Of a stretch of 64,000 nucleotides of DNA, positions 37,325 through 47,722 are shown piece by piece; the stretch's first letter is position 1; every line of letters begins with the position of its first letter. Made by a program: the position numbers and the translations under genes. Origin of the DNA: Cytobacillus praedii (GTDB lineage: Bacteria > Bacillota > Bacilli > Bacillales > Cytobacillaceae); NCBI RefSeq assembly GCF_001439605.1, contig NZ_LMBX01000003.1:294276-358275 (forward strand). Direction: 5' to 3'. Below the pieces are notes generated by a model. The model was not told where the DNA came from and searched no databases. It saw nothing but the letters and a program-made list of their open reading frames with translations.

Positions 37325-38368
37325 ATGATGAAAGAAATGATTGACCATTTGCTTCATGCAGCCTTTGAACTGAAAGCATCAGATATTCATTTAACGGTGG
37401 GAGTACCGCCGATTATGAGGATAAATGGAGATTTAAAGAAATATGGGAAGGAATCGCTGAAGCCGGAAGATACGGAAGGGATGGCAAGAGCGATCATTCC
37501 TGATAATATGTGGGAGCATTTTAAAGAAAAAGGTGAATTAGATTTTTCCTATGGGATTCCGAAAGTATCCAGATTTCGCGTGAATACGTATTTCCAGAGG
37601 TCATGTATTGCCCTGGCAATTAGAATCGTTCCGACAAGAATACCGACAATAGAGGAATTGGAATTACCGAATGTATTAAAGCGAATTGCGGAAAAACCAC
37701 AAGGGCTAGTGTTGGTAACAGGCCCAACCGGGAGCGGGAAATCAACAACCTTGGCATCGATGATTCAATATATGAATCATCATATGAGAAAGCATATTAT
37801 TACGCTTGAAGATCCAATTGAGTTTCTTCATAAACATGGAAATTCAATTATCGATCAGCGTGAAGTTGGTTTTGATACAAATAATTTTGCTAATGGACTT
37901 AGAGCATCCTTAAGACAAGATCCTGATGTCATACTTGTTGGGGAAATGAGAGATTTAGAGACGATCCAGACGGCGATCACTGCAGCGGAAACGGGGCATT
38001 TAGTTTTTGGAACCTTGCATACGTCAAGCGCACCAGCAACAATCAACCGAATTATTGATGTTTTTCCGCCGTCTCAGCAGGCACAGGTTAGAATTCAATT
38101 GGCATCTGTTCTCGTATCCGTTATTTCGCAGCGCTTATTTCCAACGATTGATAAAAAAGGGCGGAGAGCTGCAACAGAGATTTTGATTAATAACTCAGCT
38201 GTTGCTAATTTGATTCGCAATGAAAAAATCTATCAGATTGTTAATATTATGCAGACTTCAAGAGCATCTGGCATGCATACGCTTGAAACAAGCATCAAAG
38301 AACTTGTTCAATCAGGGGTTATTTCAAAAGAAGCAGCAGAACCATTCATACAGGAGATGCTGAGTTAA
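37325..38368 (+). CDS. pilT: Type IV pilus retraction ATPase PilT
   Basis: Retraction motor (347 aa) that depolymerises the pilus, the basis for twitching and DNA uptake. Walker A GPTGSGKST is near residues 133-141, the Asp box reads ITLEDPIEF, and the His box contains GTLHTSSA. The PilT-specific AIRNLIRE-type motif appears as AVANLIRNEK near 290. GAGGTG precedes the two adjacent ATG codons. The gene is 8 bp after pilB and 1 bp before pilC, a tight operon. Confidence 0.95.
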   Translation: MMKEMIDHLLHAAFELKASDIHLTVGVPPIMRINGDLKKYGKESLKPEDTEGMARAIIPDNMWEHFKEKGELDFSYGIPKVSRFRVNTYFQRSCIALAIRIVPTRIPTIEELELPNVLKRIAEKPQGLVLVTGPTGSGKSTTLASMIQYMNHHMRKHIITLEDPIEFLHKHGNSIIDQREVGFDTNNFANGLRASLRQDPDVILVGEMRDLETIQTAITAAETGHLVFGTLHTSSAPATINRIIDVFPPSQQAQVRIQLASVLVSVISQRLFPTIDKKGRRAATEILINNSAVANLIRNEKIYQIVNIMQTSRASGMHTLETSIKELVQSGVISKEAAEPFIQEMLS

Positions 38369-38369
38369 A

Positions 38370-39575
38370 ATGGCAAGATTTAAATATACTGGACGGGATA
38401 GGAAAGGAAAGCAGCAAGGGGTAATAACAGCTTCTTCGAAGAGAGATGCCATGCAAAAGCTTGGGAAAAACGGAATTAAAGTATTAGAAATGGTTGAAGT
38501 TCAAGAGTCTATTTTGACAAAGGAAATTTCGATCGGTTCTCCAGTGAAACTTGAGCATATGGTCATTTACTTGCGACAGTTTTCTACCCTTCTTAAAGCA
38601 GGTGTTTCTGTAGTTGATTCAACCAATATACTTGCAGCACAAACGGAAAGTAAAGGCTTAAAGAAAGCCCTGCTCGATATTGAGCTAGAATTACGTGAAG
38701 GGAAGCCGTTATCAGATTCTGCAGCTAAACATAGAAAAATATTTTCCTCGATGTTTGTTAATATGGTACGTGCCGGTGAAGCGGGAGGAAGTATGGATGA
38801 AACGCTTGAACGTTTAGCTATTCACTACGAAAAGCAGCATACCACAAGGTCAAAAATTAAATCGGCACTTGCCTATCCGATAGTTGTCGGGATAATCGCT
38901 ATAGCCGTTGTTATATTTCTTCTTGTATCGGTTGTTCCGACATTTGTGGACATGTTTGCTGATTTCGGCGGAGAGCTCCCTGCTATTACTCAGTTTGTCT
39001 TAAATGCCAGTGAATTTATGCAGCGCTTTTGGTGGCTGGTCATACTCTTGTTTGGCGGCTTTATTGGAGGGATAATTTTTATTCAACAGAATAAAAAGAC
39101 AAAATATTATCTCGATTATTTCGTCCTGCGAATTCCAATATTCGGGAAAATGCTGCAAAAAGCAGTATTGGCTCGGATGACGAGAACATTAAGTTCGTTG
39201 TTTACAAGTTCTGTTCCTATCCTTCAAGCAATGTCCATAGTTGAAAATGTCGTCGGAAACGAAGTCGTTTCCCGAGTAATCCGTGCGTCACGGGATTCAC
39301 TAGAAAGAGGAGAGTCCTTAACAGATCCAATGAGAAAGCACTGGGCATTTCCTCCACTTGTTACACAAATGATAGCGATTGGAGAAGAAACAGGGTCCTT
39401 AGATGCCATGCTTGGAAAAGTAGCAGATTTCTATGAAAGAGAAGTAGACACGAGCACAGATCGGATAAAATCTCTAATCGAACCATTAATGATTGTTGTT
39501 TTAGCTGGCGTGGTTGGTGTAATTGTCTTGGCAATCATGGTACCGATGTTTGAAATTTTCAATCAAGTAGGATAA
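38370..39575 (+). CDS. pilC: Type IV pilus inner-membrane platform protein PilC
   Basis: GspF/PilC family platform (401 aa) that couples PilB and PilT to pilin movement. Two GspF cytoplasmic repeats (about 65-190 and 270-392) and three membrane segments (about 169-190, 218-240, 370-393) are visible. The conserved motif RAGEAGGSMDETLERL occurs in the first repeat and IGEETGSLDAMLGKVA in the second. Confidence 0.95.
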   Translation: MARFKYTGRDRKGKQQGVITASSKRDAMQKLGKNGIKVLEMVEVQESILTKEISIGSPVKLEHMVIYLRQFSTLLKAGVSVVDSTNILAAQTESKGLKKALLDIELELREGKPLSDSAAKHRKIFSSMFVNMVRAGEAGGSMDETLERLAIHYEKQHTTRSKIKSALAYPIVVGIIAIAVVIFLLVSVVPTFVDMFADFGGELPAITQFVLNASEFMQRFWWLVILLFGGFIGGIIFIQQNKKTKYYLDYFVLRIPIFGKMLQKAVLARMTRTLSSLFTSSVPILQAMSIVENVVGNEVVSRVIRASRDSLERGESLTDPMRKHWAFPPLVTQMIAIGEETGSLDAMLGKVADFYEREVDTSTDRIKSLIEPLMIVVLAGVVGVIVLAIMVPMFEIFNQVG

Positions 39576-39636
39576 TAGATTCAGCAGATGGAAAATGATA
39601 GAAAAAAGTAATAATTTTACTGGGAATAATGTGATA

Positions 39637-39665
39637 TTGTTCATAGAAATATGGTAGAGTAAAAT
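39637..39665 (+). promoter_or_regulatory. Candidate internal promoter before the major pilin gene
   Basis: TTGTTC (39637-39642), a 17-bp spacer and TAAAAT (39660-39665), about 35 bp before the ribosome binding site. A separate promoter would fit the high level needed for a major pilin. Confidence 0.5.
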
Positions 39666-39706
39666 TGTAATAGTAAAATATGACTAGTGAAAAGGGAGAG
39701 GAAAGT

Positions 39707-40153
39707 ATGCTAAAGAATTTGAAAAAACGTTTAAAAGACCAGCGTGGATTAACATTAGTAGAATTGCTTGCAGTTGTTGTAATTTTGGGGATTATTGCAG
39801 CGGTTGCGGTGCCTAGTATTGGGAAAATTATTGAAAAATCTCGTTTCGATGCAGCAAAATCCGAAGCAATTTTAACTATAGAAGCTGCAAAACTGTTTGC
39901 AGCAGGTGAAGGTACAAAAACAGAATATACAACGGCAGATTTGAATAAATACCTAGATAAACCCTCATACTGGACTTCATATAGTGTAACTTATAATAGT
40001 GATACCGATACTTATACTTTTAATGGGACTGCTGTAGCAGATAAATTTAATAATACTCCTCAGATTAATGGTAATACTGAAGATATAATCCCAAGTCTTC
40101 AGTATACTAAAAAGGAAAAAAATGAAAATGAAGATACTAATACAAATCAGTAA
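39707..40153 (+). CDS. pilA: Major type IV pilin (prepilin)
   Basis: Prepilin (148 aa) with a 16-residue basic leader and the cleavage site QRG-LTLVELLAVVVILGII, followed by AAVAVPSIGKI. Glu5 is present. The soluble domain is small and Thr/Tyr rich, and lacks cysteines, so it has no pilin disulfide loop. The last 20 residues are rich in Lys, Glu and Asn. ATG 39707 follows GGGAGAGG. It lies directly before the peptidase gene pilD. It is the best candidate for the main subunit, from its position and own promoter. Confidence 0.88.
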   Translation: MLKNLKKRLKDQRGLTLVELLAVVVILGIIAAVAVPSIGKIIEKSRFDAAKSEAILTIEAAKLFAAGEGTKTEYTTADLNKYLDKPSYWTSYSVTYNSDTDTYTFNGTAVADKFNNTPQINGNTEDIIPSLQYTKKEKNENEDTNTNQ

Positions 40154-40165
40154 AAGATTCTAAAT

Positions 40166-40933
40166 ATGGATTATATAATTGGGAACATGTATCTTTTATT
40201 ATTAGGAATGACACTCGGCTCCTTCTACAACGTAGTAGGCCTGAGAGTCCCTATCAAACAATCAATCGTCAAACCACGCTCATCTTGTCCAAACTGCAAA
40301 CATCAGCTAACAGCAATTGAGCTCATCCCTGTACTATCCTATATAATTCAAGGGGGGAAATGCCGCCAATGCAAGGTGCGCATTTCTCCTATTTACCCAA
40401 TGATGGAGCTGATAACAGGGCTTCTATTTGTTTCAGCACCGCTCGTGATAGGATGGACTTCAGAGCTGGTTGTGGCATGGACGCTCATTTCATTATTGAT
40501 TATTATCTTTGTCACTGATATTACTTATATGTTGATCCCTGATAAAATTTTAGCAGTGTTTGCAGGGATTTTTTTAATAGAGAGACTGCTGATCCCTCTC
40601 TCCCCGTGGTGGGACTCCCTTTTAGGTGCAGCAATTGGTTTTACCCTGCTGCTCGTTATAGCCATCATTAGTAAAGGTGGCATGGGTGGAGGAGATATTA
40701 AACTATTTGCTCTTATTGGTTTTATTATCGGTACAAAGGCGATGGTGCTAGCTTTTTTTCTTGCTACTTTATATGGTGCCCTTTTTGGAATAGTCGGGTT
40801 ACTATTGAAGAAAGTAAAAAGAGGAAAGCCAATTCCTTTTGGCCCATTTATTGCAGCGGGTACTTTAACAGCTTATTACTTTTACGATGCAATAATTGAA
40901 GCGTATTTGCAATATTTAACATCAGGATTTTAA
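40166..40933 (+). CDS. pilD: Prepilin peptidase PilD (ComC-like)
   Basis: Aspartic A24 peptidase (255 aa) that cleaves prepilin leaders and methylates the new N-terminus. The zinc site CPNC...CRQC is at about 37-68. The catalytic Asp residues are in TDITYMLIPD and GGGDIKLFAL. There are about seven membrane segments. It occupies the place of comC in B. subtilis, which processes competence pseudopilins, so it may serve both systems here. The ribosome binding site is weak, suggesting low expression or coupling to pilA. Confidence 0.95.
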   Translation: MDYIIGNMYLLLLGMTLGSFYNVVGLRVPIKQSIVKPRSSCPNCKHQLTAIELIPVLSYIIQGGKCRQCKVRISPIYPMMELITGLLFVSAPLVIGWTSELVVAWTLISLLIIIFVTDITYMLIPDKILAVFAGIFLIERLLIPLSPWWDSLLGAAIGFTLLLVIAIISKGGMGGGDIKLFALIGFIIGTKAMVLAFFLATLYGALFGIVGLLLKKVKRGKPIPFGPFIAAGTLTAYYFYDAIIEAYLQYLTSGF

Positions 40934-40948
40934 TGAGGGGTTTAAACT

Positions 40949-41938
40949 ATGTCTCCTAACTTCTTTTCTTCCAAAAAACGTGTTATAAATATCATCATTA
41001 ACGATCATTCCATTCGTTATTTAGAGCTAAAGCAAGCAAATCCCCCGATCCCTTTTAAATGGGGAGAACGCTATCTTCCGGCAGGGATTATTAACAATGG
41101 GAAAATTAATGATTATGAAACTCTTTCCACTATTTTAGAAGAGTGTATAAAAGATTGGAAGCTTCGGAATCGACAAGTCCGTTTTTTAATCCCTGAATCA
41201 TTTGTTATCATTCGAAAAGTCACCATCCCTGCTGATGTGAAGGATGATGAAATCAAAGGCCATTTATATTTAGAGCTAGGTACGAGCATCCATCTTCCGT
41301 TTGATGAACCTGTTTTCGATGCAGTTGTTGTATCTGAGGACAAAGAGAAAAAGGAAATACTAATTTTTGCTGCTCAAGAGGAAAGTGTTAAAGAATATTC
41401 TAATCTATTGTCTGACAACAGATTAAAGCCATTCGAAGCTGAAATTTCACCGCTTGCGATCTATCGTCTTTTCTATCATCTAAACCAAGCAAAGAAGAAT
41501 GAAGATTTACTTGTTGTTCAATTTGAATTAAACAACGTCAATATTTCTATATTTGAAAATCAATTTCCAATCTTTATGCACCATATGCCAATTGAATTTA
41601 ATGATTCAAAATGGGAAAAACAGCTGAATCGGAGCGGAGCATATGAAATGACTTATATTGGTGAACCGGATGATTTGGTTTATCAATTTGATGATATCTA
41701 CAAAGAAATTAGCCGTCTGATGGATTTTTACCGTTATTCTTTATACAAAGGACAAAAACAAGTTTCAAGGATTTTATTAAATGGGGATTATCCATTGCTA
41801 GCAAAGATAAAAGTGGACTTGGAAAATCGTTTTGAAGTTCCATTAGAAACATTTGCTTATGATGAACTTGTACCTTTGGAACAAAAACTGCCTCCAACAC
41901 ATTACCTGGCTCTGGGGCTTGCATTAAAAGGGGTGTAA
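40949..41938 (+). CDS. pilM: Type IV pilus assembly protein PilM
   Basis: Actin-like cytoplasmic protein (329 aa) that binds the N-terminus of PilN and connects the alignment complex to the motor. N-terminal strand motifs (INDHSIRYLELK, about 17-28) and a region NQVRF-like (RNRQVRFLIPES) fit PilM. It is followed by pilN after 2 bp. Confidence 0.9.
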   Translation: MSPNFFSSKKRVINIIINDHSIRYLELKQANPPIPFKWGERYLPAGIINNGKINDYETLSTILEECIKDWKLRNRQVRFLIPESFVIIRKVTIPADVKDDEIKGHLYLELGTSIHLPFDEPVFDAVVVSEDKEKKEILIFAAQEESVKEYSNLLSDNRLKPFEAEISPLAIYRLFYHLNQAKKNEDLLVVQFELNNVNISIFENQFPIFMHHMPIEFNDSKWEKQLNRSGAYEMTYIGEPDDLVYQFDDIYKEISRLMDFYRYSLYKGQKQVSRILLNGDYPLLAKIKVDLENRFEVPLETFAYDELVPLEQKLPPTHYLALGLALKGV

Positions 41939-41940
41939 AC

Positions 41941-42591
41941 ATGTTAGTAGAAATTAACTTATTGCCTCAAAAAGAGGAGAAAAATAAATCCCTTTTACTG
42001 CTTGTCATTATTTCCGTCATCCTTCTTCTTATTGGCGGATTTTTTGCATACTGGGTCAATCGTTCCAATAACATCAAATTAAATACATTAGATCAGCAAA
42101 TTGCTGCAAATGAAGAGTTAGTTGCATATGAACAGGAAAAAAGTAAATCCGAGGAGTCTTCTGATTCTTATACAAAGCTAGAAAATACCGTAAAATGGGC
42201 TGAGGAATATCCGGCCAAAACGGTTCCGGTGCTGCAAAAATTGACTGCACTTTTACCAGAACGGGGATTTATTCAAACTTTTAACTATGTAGAGACTGGG
42301 ATCATTCATGTAGGTATTCAATTTGAATCAAGTCGAGAAGCCGCATACTATTTAAATTCCTTACAGGAATCTAATTGGGTAGAGGAGTCAAAACTTCTTT
42401 CAGTGGATGCAATTACTAGTTTCTATGATAAAAAGTTTGGTGAATCCGAAGATGAAATCGATAAAAGTAAATTGAAAAATGAAACATACCTTCCGCGATA
42501 TTTAAGTCAATTTGAAATTAGCCTAGACAGAGATGTAATGAAGAACGAAGCAAATAATCATTCCTCCAATGAATTAGGAGGAGATGAATAA
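41941..42591 (+). CDS. pilN: Type IV pilus assembly protein PilN
   Basis: Bitopic membrane protein (216 aa). The cytoplasmic N-terminus VEINLLPQKE is the PilM-binding motif INLLP. One membrane segment (about 20-40) is followed by a coiled coil and a ferredoxin-like domain. It overlaps pilO by one base. Confidence 0.92.
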   Translation: MLVEINLLPQKEEKNKSLLLLVIISVILLLIGGFFAYWVNRSNNIKLNTLDQQIAANEELVAYEQEKSKSEESSDSYTKLENTVKWAEEYPAKTVPVLQKLTALLPERGFIQTFNYVETGIIHVGIQFESSREAAYYLNSLQESNWVEESKLLSVDAITSFYDKKFGESEDEIDKSKLKNETYLPRYLSQFEISLDRDVMKNEANNHSSNELGGDE

Positions 42592-43592
42592 TGAATAGAC
42601 CCTTGCCAAAAAATAATATTTTATTGATCATCCTATCGATTTTCCTGTTGACTGCTTTTTTTGTAGGTATATACTTTTTTTGGTTTTTTCCTAAAATGGA
42701 AAAAGTTAAGTTGAAGGAAATGGAATTACAATCACAAGAACAGCTTTTATCAGCTCTCAAAAATAAAGGGGAAAAGACTGTAAAACATCCTGTTGAAAGC
42801 ACAATCCACCTGCAAGAGCAGGTTCCTGTAAAACCAATGGCACAGCAGTTGCTGCTGGATATAGAAAAAGCTGAAGTTGTTTCAGGAAGCTTTGTAGCTA
42901 ATATGACCTTCCAGGATGGCGAAGCAATTGAATTGGATGACAGTCAAAACGTGGACGCTGAGAATTCTGAGGAAGCTGAAACGGATGGGACAGCAGAAGA
43001 GGAAATTTCAACTCCACTTCCGGTAGGCGTTGAAAAGATTACTGTAAATCTAACAATAGAATCACAAAGTTATTTTGAGTTCGAGTCCTTTTTGCAGATA
43101 CTAGAAAACTTAAATCGGATAGTTGTAGTAGAAGCTATTGATTTTACTGCAAACGAGGAAATTATCGAAGAAAGTCAAGAGAATACACCTATAACCTATC
43201 AGGTGACACTTTCAGCTTTTTATATGCCAACATTATCAGATTTACTTGAACATCTGCCAAAGATTGAGACACCAAAGCCAGCAAATAAGAAAAATCCTTT
43301 TAGTAGCTTTGGGGAATATTCCAATGAAAAAGTGCAAAATAATCAATCGAAATCAATAAACTCATCGAACAACTCAAATGTTGAGAGTGAAAATGGAGAA
43401 ACAGCTATTGTTAATGAATATGAAAATACAACTAATCATGTTGTTAAGCCTGGAGATACAATTTATAATCTGGCAATGAAATACTATAATTCAAACAAAG
43501 GGATAGCGATTATAAGAGAAGCCAACCAATTAAAGGATAATAAAATTATCACTGGTCAAGCTTTAATCATTCCTCTTGCCAAAAATGAATAA
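42591..43592 (+). CDS. pilO: PilO-type pilus assembly protein with C-terminal LysM domain
   Basis: A 333-aa bitopic protein. A membrane segment (about 10-30), a coiled coil and a PilO-like domain (about 70-215) are followed by a Ser/Asn-rich linker (about 240-278) and a LysM domain (about 282-330: VVKPGDTIYNLAMKYYN to LIIPL). PilO normally forms a heterodimer with PilN and lacks LysM. The added domain should bind peptidoglycan GlcNAc and hold the alignment complex to the thick wall, in place of the outer-membrane PilP/PilQ links of Gram-negative species. It is the last gene of the pilus operon, before a strong terminator. Confidence 0.85.
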   Translation: MNRPLPKNNILLIILSIFLLTAFFVGIYFFWFFPKMEKVKLKEMELQSQEQLLSALKNKGEKTVKHPVESTIHLQEQVPVKPMAQQLLLDIEKAEVVSGSFVANMTFQDGEAIELDDSQNVDAENSEEAETDGTAEEEISTPLPVGVEKITVNLTIESQSYFEFESFLQILENLNRIVVVEAIDFTANEEIIEESQENTPITYQVTLSAFYMPTLSDLLEHLPKIETPKPANKKNPFSSFGEYSNEKVQNNQSKSINSSNNSNVESENGETAIVNEYENTTNHVVKPGDTIYNLAMKYYNSNKGIAIIREANQLKDNKIITGQALIIPLAKNE

Positions 43593-43641
43593 TCCATAAT
43601 CACAAATCTAAACTAGTAAAAAATTTGACGAAAATCCCAAG

Positions 43642-43675
43642 TAACAAGACGACAAAAGTCTTGTTATTTTTTTTT
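43642..43675 (+). terminator. Pilus operon intrinsic terminator
   Basis: A 9-bp perfect stem (TAACAAGAC with GTCTTGTTA) followed by nine T. Confidence 0.9.
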
Positions 43676-43732
43676 GCCATTATGATAGGATGGAACAAAA
43701 TTAGCAATTGATTAAGAAGAGAGGAGGAGGAT

Positions 43733-44833
43733 ATGGTGGACAGAGAGGAGAAAGGAAAAACGATTACGATTAAAATAAATGGCAAAAACCATACGTTTCT
43801 TGAAACGGCTAGAAAAGAGAATGAAAAATTGAAAAAGGAAAATAAAAGCGAGAAATTGTTAGAGGAGACTGTTCAAAACAACAAGTATGACTATTCCTCT
43901 GCGATTGAAGCAGCTGCCTCAAAGGAAGCGGCAGATGAAGAAAACTTTGACTGGATATTGCCGGATGAATCATCGGATTTCGATAAGGATGTGCAAGAAT
44001 ACAAAGTTACAAAACAACCGAAAAAACAAAGTCAAAAAGGGATCGGGGCGATTAGTAAAAACTTTAAGAAGAATCGCAATGGGATGCTTTCTTCTGTGTT
44101 TCTGACAGTGTTTTTTGCTATTCTCTTAGGGACAAGTTTTGGACTGCTTTTGTTAAAGCTAGTGATTACTGAAAATGAAACCCCTGTTGATCAGCCAGTG
44201 ATTGCGGAACCAGCCCCAGAAAAAACGGAGGACACTCCTGCTAGTGCTGGAGAGAAAGAGTCAGTAGCTCTTGACCCATTATCTACTTTTATTGTACAAG
44301 GAGGGGTGTTCTCAAATAAAGGAGCAGCTGAACAGATGAAGGATGGGACTATTCAATTGGGGGCTCCTGCTCAAGTTGTTGAAATGAACGGCCAAGCTTT
44401 TTTATATGTAAGTGTTGCAGACAGCATTGAACATGCGAAGGAAATCGGTGTCAAGTTAAAAAGTAAGGGAATAGAAGTATTTGCAAAGCCAATTACTTTT
44501 GAGGGGAAAACACTTAAAGACCTTCAAGGAGAAGAGAAAAAGGTAATGGAGGCAGTTGGAGCAATTTATCAATCATTGGCTGCGGGCGCTTCCGAAGCTG
44601 CTGTGGGTCAAACTATTTCCGCATCTACTCTAGAAGAGGCAGAAAAGCAAGGATCGATCCTGAAGAATATTTCTGAGGACAAGCTTAAACATGAAGGAGT
44701 TATTGCAATAAAAACAGAACTTGATCAAGCGATTGAGCAGCTTAGAGCGTATAAGCAAACACCAGAGCTTTCTATCCAAACTAAGCTGCAACAGCATTTG
44801 CTCGGTTTTCTTGCTGTTTATCAATCGTTGTAG
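43733..44833 (+). CDS. spoIIB: Sporulation protein SpoIIB, SPOR domain
   Basis: A 366-aa bitopic membrane protein that helps localise the SpoIIDMP machinery to the sporulation septum. The N-terminal KITIKINGK-like strand, an acidic cytoplasmic part (about 40-100) and one membrane segment (about 120-143) are present. The extracellular SPOR domain (about 185-265, STFIVQGGVFSNKGAAEQM) binds denuded septal glycan. It lies upstream of maf, as in B. subtilis. GAGGAGG stands 5 bp before the ATG. Confidence 0.87.
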   Translation: MVDREEKGKTITIKINGKNHTFLETARKENEKLKKENKSEKLLEETVQNNKYDYSSAIEAAASKEAADEENFDWILPDESSDFDKDVQEYKVTKQPKKQSQKGIGAISKNFKKNRNGMLSSVFLTVFFAILLGTSFGLLLLKLVITENETPVDQPVIAEPAPEKTEDTPASAGEKESVALDPLSTFIVQGGVFSNKGAAEQMKDGTIQLGAPAQVVEMNGQAFLYVSVADSIEHAKEIGVKLKSKGIEVFAKPITFEGKTLKDLQGEEKKVMEAVGAIYQSLAAGASEAAVGQTISASTLEEAEKQGSILKNISEDKLKHEGVIAIKTELDQAIEQLRAYKQTPELSIQTKLQQHLLGFLAVYQSL

Positions 44834-44902
44834 ATTACTTTTTCAATTAATGACAAAACCTTTCAACTTTCGAATATTTTCTGGGAAATAACACATGTTA
44901 TT

Positions 44903-44937
44903 GAAGTCTGTTCGAAGATTTTCGACAGGCTTCTTTT
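44903..44937 (+). terminator. spoIIB terminator
   Basis: GAAGTCTG pairs with CAGGCTTC (one G-U) and the stem extends inward with imperfect pairs; TTTT follows. Confidence 0.65.
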
Positions 44938-45050
44938 CAATTGGCTGATGTATTGGAGGAGGGGAATTTTTAACCAAACAAGTATTTTACGATTACAGGT
45001 ATATTTTGGCGTTATGTTATGAACTTTTTCGCTATTTGTCGGTTTAAAAA

Positions 45051-45079
45051 TTGTTTGTCCTGCTGAATTTTGGTACGAT
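45051..45079 (+). promoter_or_regulatory. Probable promoter of maf-radC
   Basis: TTGTTT (45051-45056), a 17-bp spacer and TACGAT (45074-45079), with an extended TG at 45071-45072. Confidence 0.6.
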
Positions 45080-45127
45080 GATGATGTATCTCCCAAATCG
45101 ATACAAAAATTAAGGTAAGGTGATGAA

Positions 45128-45700
45128 ATGCAAAACCTCATTTTAGCCTCTTCTTCTCCACGACGAAAAGAACTTCTTGAAAACCTTCATTTAACATTTA
45201 ATGTATCCAGCAGTGATGTTGATGAAAGCTTTAATCCCGACCTAGCACCGGGAGAAATTGTCATGGAGCTCAGCAGTAGAAAAGCAAAAGCGGTGAGCAA
45301 GAAATACCCAGGCTCATATATAATTGGAGCCGATACCGTTGTAGTTTTAGATGGGACGATATTAGGAAAGCCGCAAGATAAAGCAGAAGCATTTTCAATG
45401 CTGAAAGCTTTAGCCGGAAGAACACATGCAGTTTATACAGGAGTTTCAATTATCGCTCCTAGTAAGGAAACTAATTTCAATGTAAAAACAGATGTGGTGT
45501 TTTGGGAGCTAACAGATGATGAAATCAACGCTTACATTAACACCGGTGAACCGTTTGACAAAGCAGGTGCATATGGCATTCAGGGCCAAGGCAGTGTACT
45601 CGTGAAAGAAATAAAGGGAGATTATTTTTCTGTTGTTGGTCTGCCTGTATCAAAAACTGTTCGAGAATTAAGGAATGCAGGCTTAGAGATTCCTTTCTGA
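45128..45700 (+). CDS. maf: Maf family nucleotide pyrophosphatase
   Basis: Maf/YhdE/YceF-type house-cleaning pyrophosphatase (190 aa) for dTTP/UTP and modified nucleotides. The N-terminal SSSPRRKELL (about 8-17) and GADTVV (about 68-73) motifs are intact. In B. subtilis overexpression arrests septum formation. It is first in maf-radC, near mreBCD-minCD, as in other Bacilli. Confidence 0.95.
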   Translation: MQNLILASSSPRRKELLENLHLTFNVSSSDVDESFNPDLAPGEIVMELSSRKAKAVSKKYPGSYIIGADTVVVLDGTILGKPQDKAEAFSMLKALAGRTHAVYTGVSIIAPSKETNFNVKTDVVFWELTDDEINAYINTGEPFDKAGAYGIQGQGSVLVKEIKGDYFSVVGLPVSKTVRELRNAGLEIPF

Positions 45701-45753
45701 ATTTTTTCTCATCTTCAGAACCCTTACGCCCGGAATAGGGAGGAATAAGCTAC

Positions 45754-46443
45754 ATGCAAACTGAATCCTTGATGATTAAGGATTTTCCACAGGATGAGCG
45801 TCCACGGGAACGCTTTATCCAAAATGGTCCGCAAAGTTTATCCACGCATGAACTTGTGGCTATTCTGCTAAGGACCGGAACAAAAGATGAATCAGTGCTG
45901 CAATTATCTAATAGGCTCATTAATCATTTTGAAGGACTCTGGTTATTAAAGGATGCCTCCTTAGATGAAATAACGGCCATAAAGGGAATTGGGAAAGCAA
46001 AGGCTATTCAGCTTCTTGCTGCAGTTGAAATTGGCAGAAGGATATCGAATCTTTCATTTGATGATCGCTATGTCATCCGCTCACCAGAGGATGGAGCGAA
46101 ATATGTAATGAATGATATGAGATTTCTTTCGCAGGAACACTTCGTATGTCTTTATTTAAATACAAAAAACCAAGTCTTGCACAAACAGACCATTTTTATT
46201 GGCAGTCTGAATGCTTCCATTGTTCACCCGCGCGAGGTGTTCAAAGAAGCATTTAGACGATCTGCAGCATCAATCATTTGCCTTCATAACCACCCGAGTG
46301 GAGATCCTTCACCAAGCAGAGAGGATATTGAAGTAACAAAACGTCTTTCTGAGTGTGGGAAAATTATTGGAATTGACGTGCTCGATCATCTGATTATCGG
46401 GGATAATAAATTTGTTAGCATGAAGGAAAAAGGGTATTTATAA
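45754..46443 (+). CDS. radC: RadC family JAB1/MPN domain protein
   Basis: A 229-aa protein with an N-terminal helix-hairpin-helix type region (about 60-80, IKGIGKAKAIQLLA) and a C-terminal JAMM/MPN domain with HNHPSGDPSPSREDI near 175-189. The physiological role is not settled despite the name. GGGAGGAATAAG stands before the ATG. It is 53 bp after maf. Confidence 0.95.
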   Translation: MQTESLMIKDFPQDERPRERFIQNGPQSLSTHELVAILLRTGTKDESVLQLSNRLINHFEGLWLLKDASLDEITAIKGIGKAKAIQLLAAVEIGRRISNLSFDDRYVIRSPEDGAKYVMNDMRFLSQEHFVCLYLNTKNQVLHKQTIFIGSLNASIVHPREVFKEAFRRSAASIICLHNHPSGDPSPSREDIEVTKRLSECGKIIGIDVLDHLIIGDNKFVSMKEKGYL

Positions 46444-46446
46444 CAC

Positions 46447-46475
46447 TTTAGTTTTGTCCGCTAATAAGTTATAAT
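46447..46475 (+). promoter_or_regulatory. Candidate promoter of mreB
   Basis: TTTAGT (46447-46452), a 17-bp spacer and a perfect TATAAT (46470-46475), about 110 bp before mreB. Confidence 0.55.
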
Positions 46476-46552
46476 ATTATCTATGCTTTTTTACGTCTAA
46501 TTAAATAAAGTTAGCGTTTTTAGCTAAATAAACAAATGACATTTTATCTTAA

Positions 46553-47605
<1,053 letters not shown>

Positions 47606-47636
47606 GCAGAAATAGAAAATGTATGAACAAGAAGTG

Positions 47637-47677
47637 TATGCTCGTCCACGAATATGTTGTGGCGAGCACCTTTCTTG
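47637..47677 (+). other. Hairpin between mreB and mreC
   Basis: TGCTCG and CCAC (one bulged base) pair with GTGG and CGAGCA. Only a short pyrimidine tail follows, so it is a weak terminator or a processing site in the operon. Confidence 0.5.
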
Positions 47678-47722
47678 TGAATTAAATTTTTAAGAGAGAA
47701 AAAATATATCGAGGTGTAGGGA

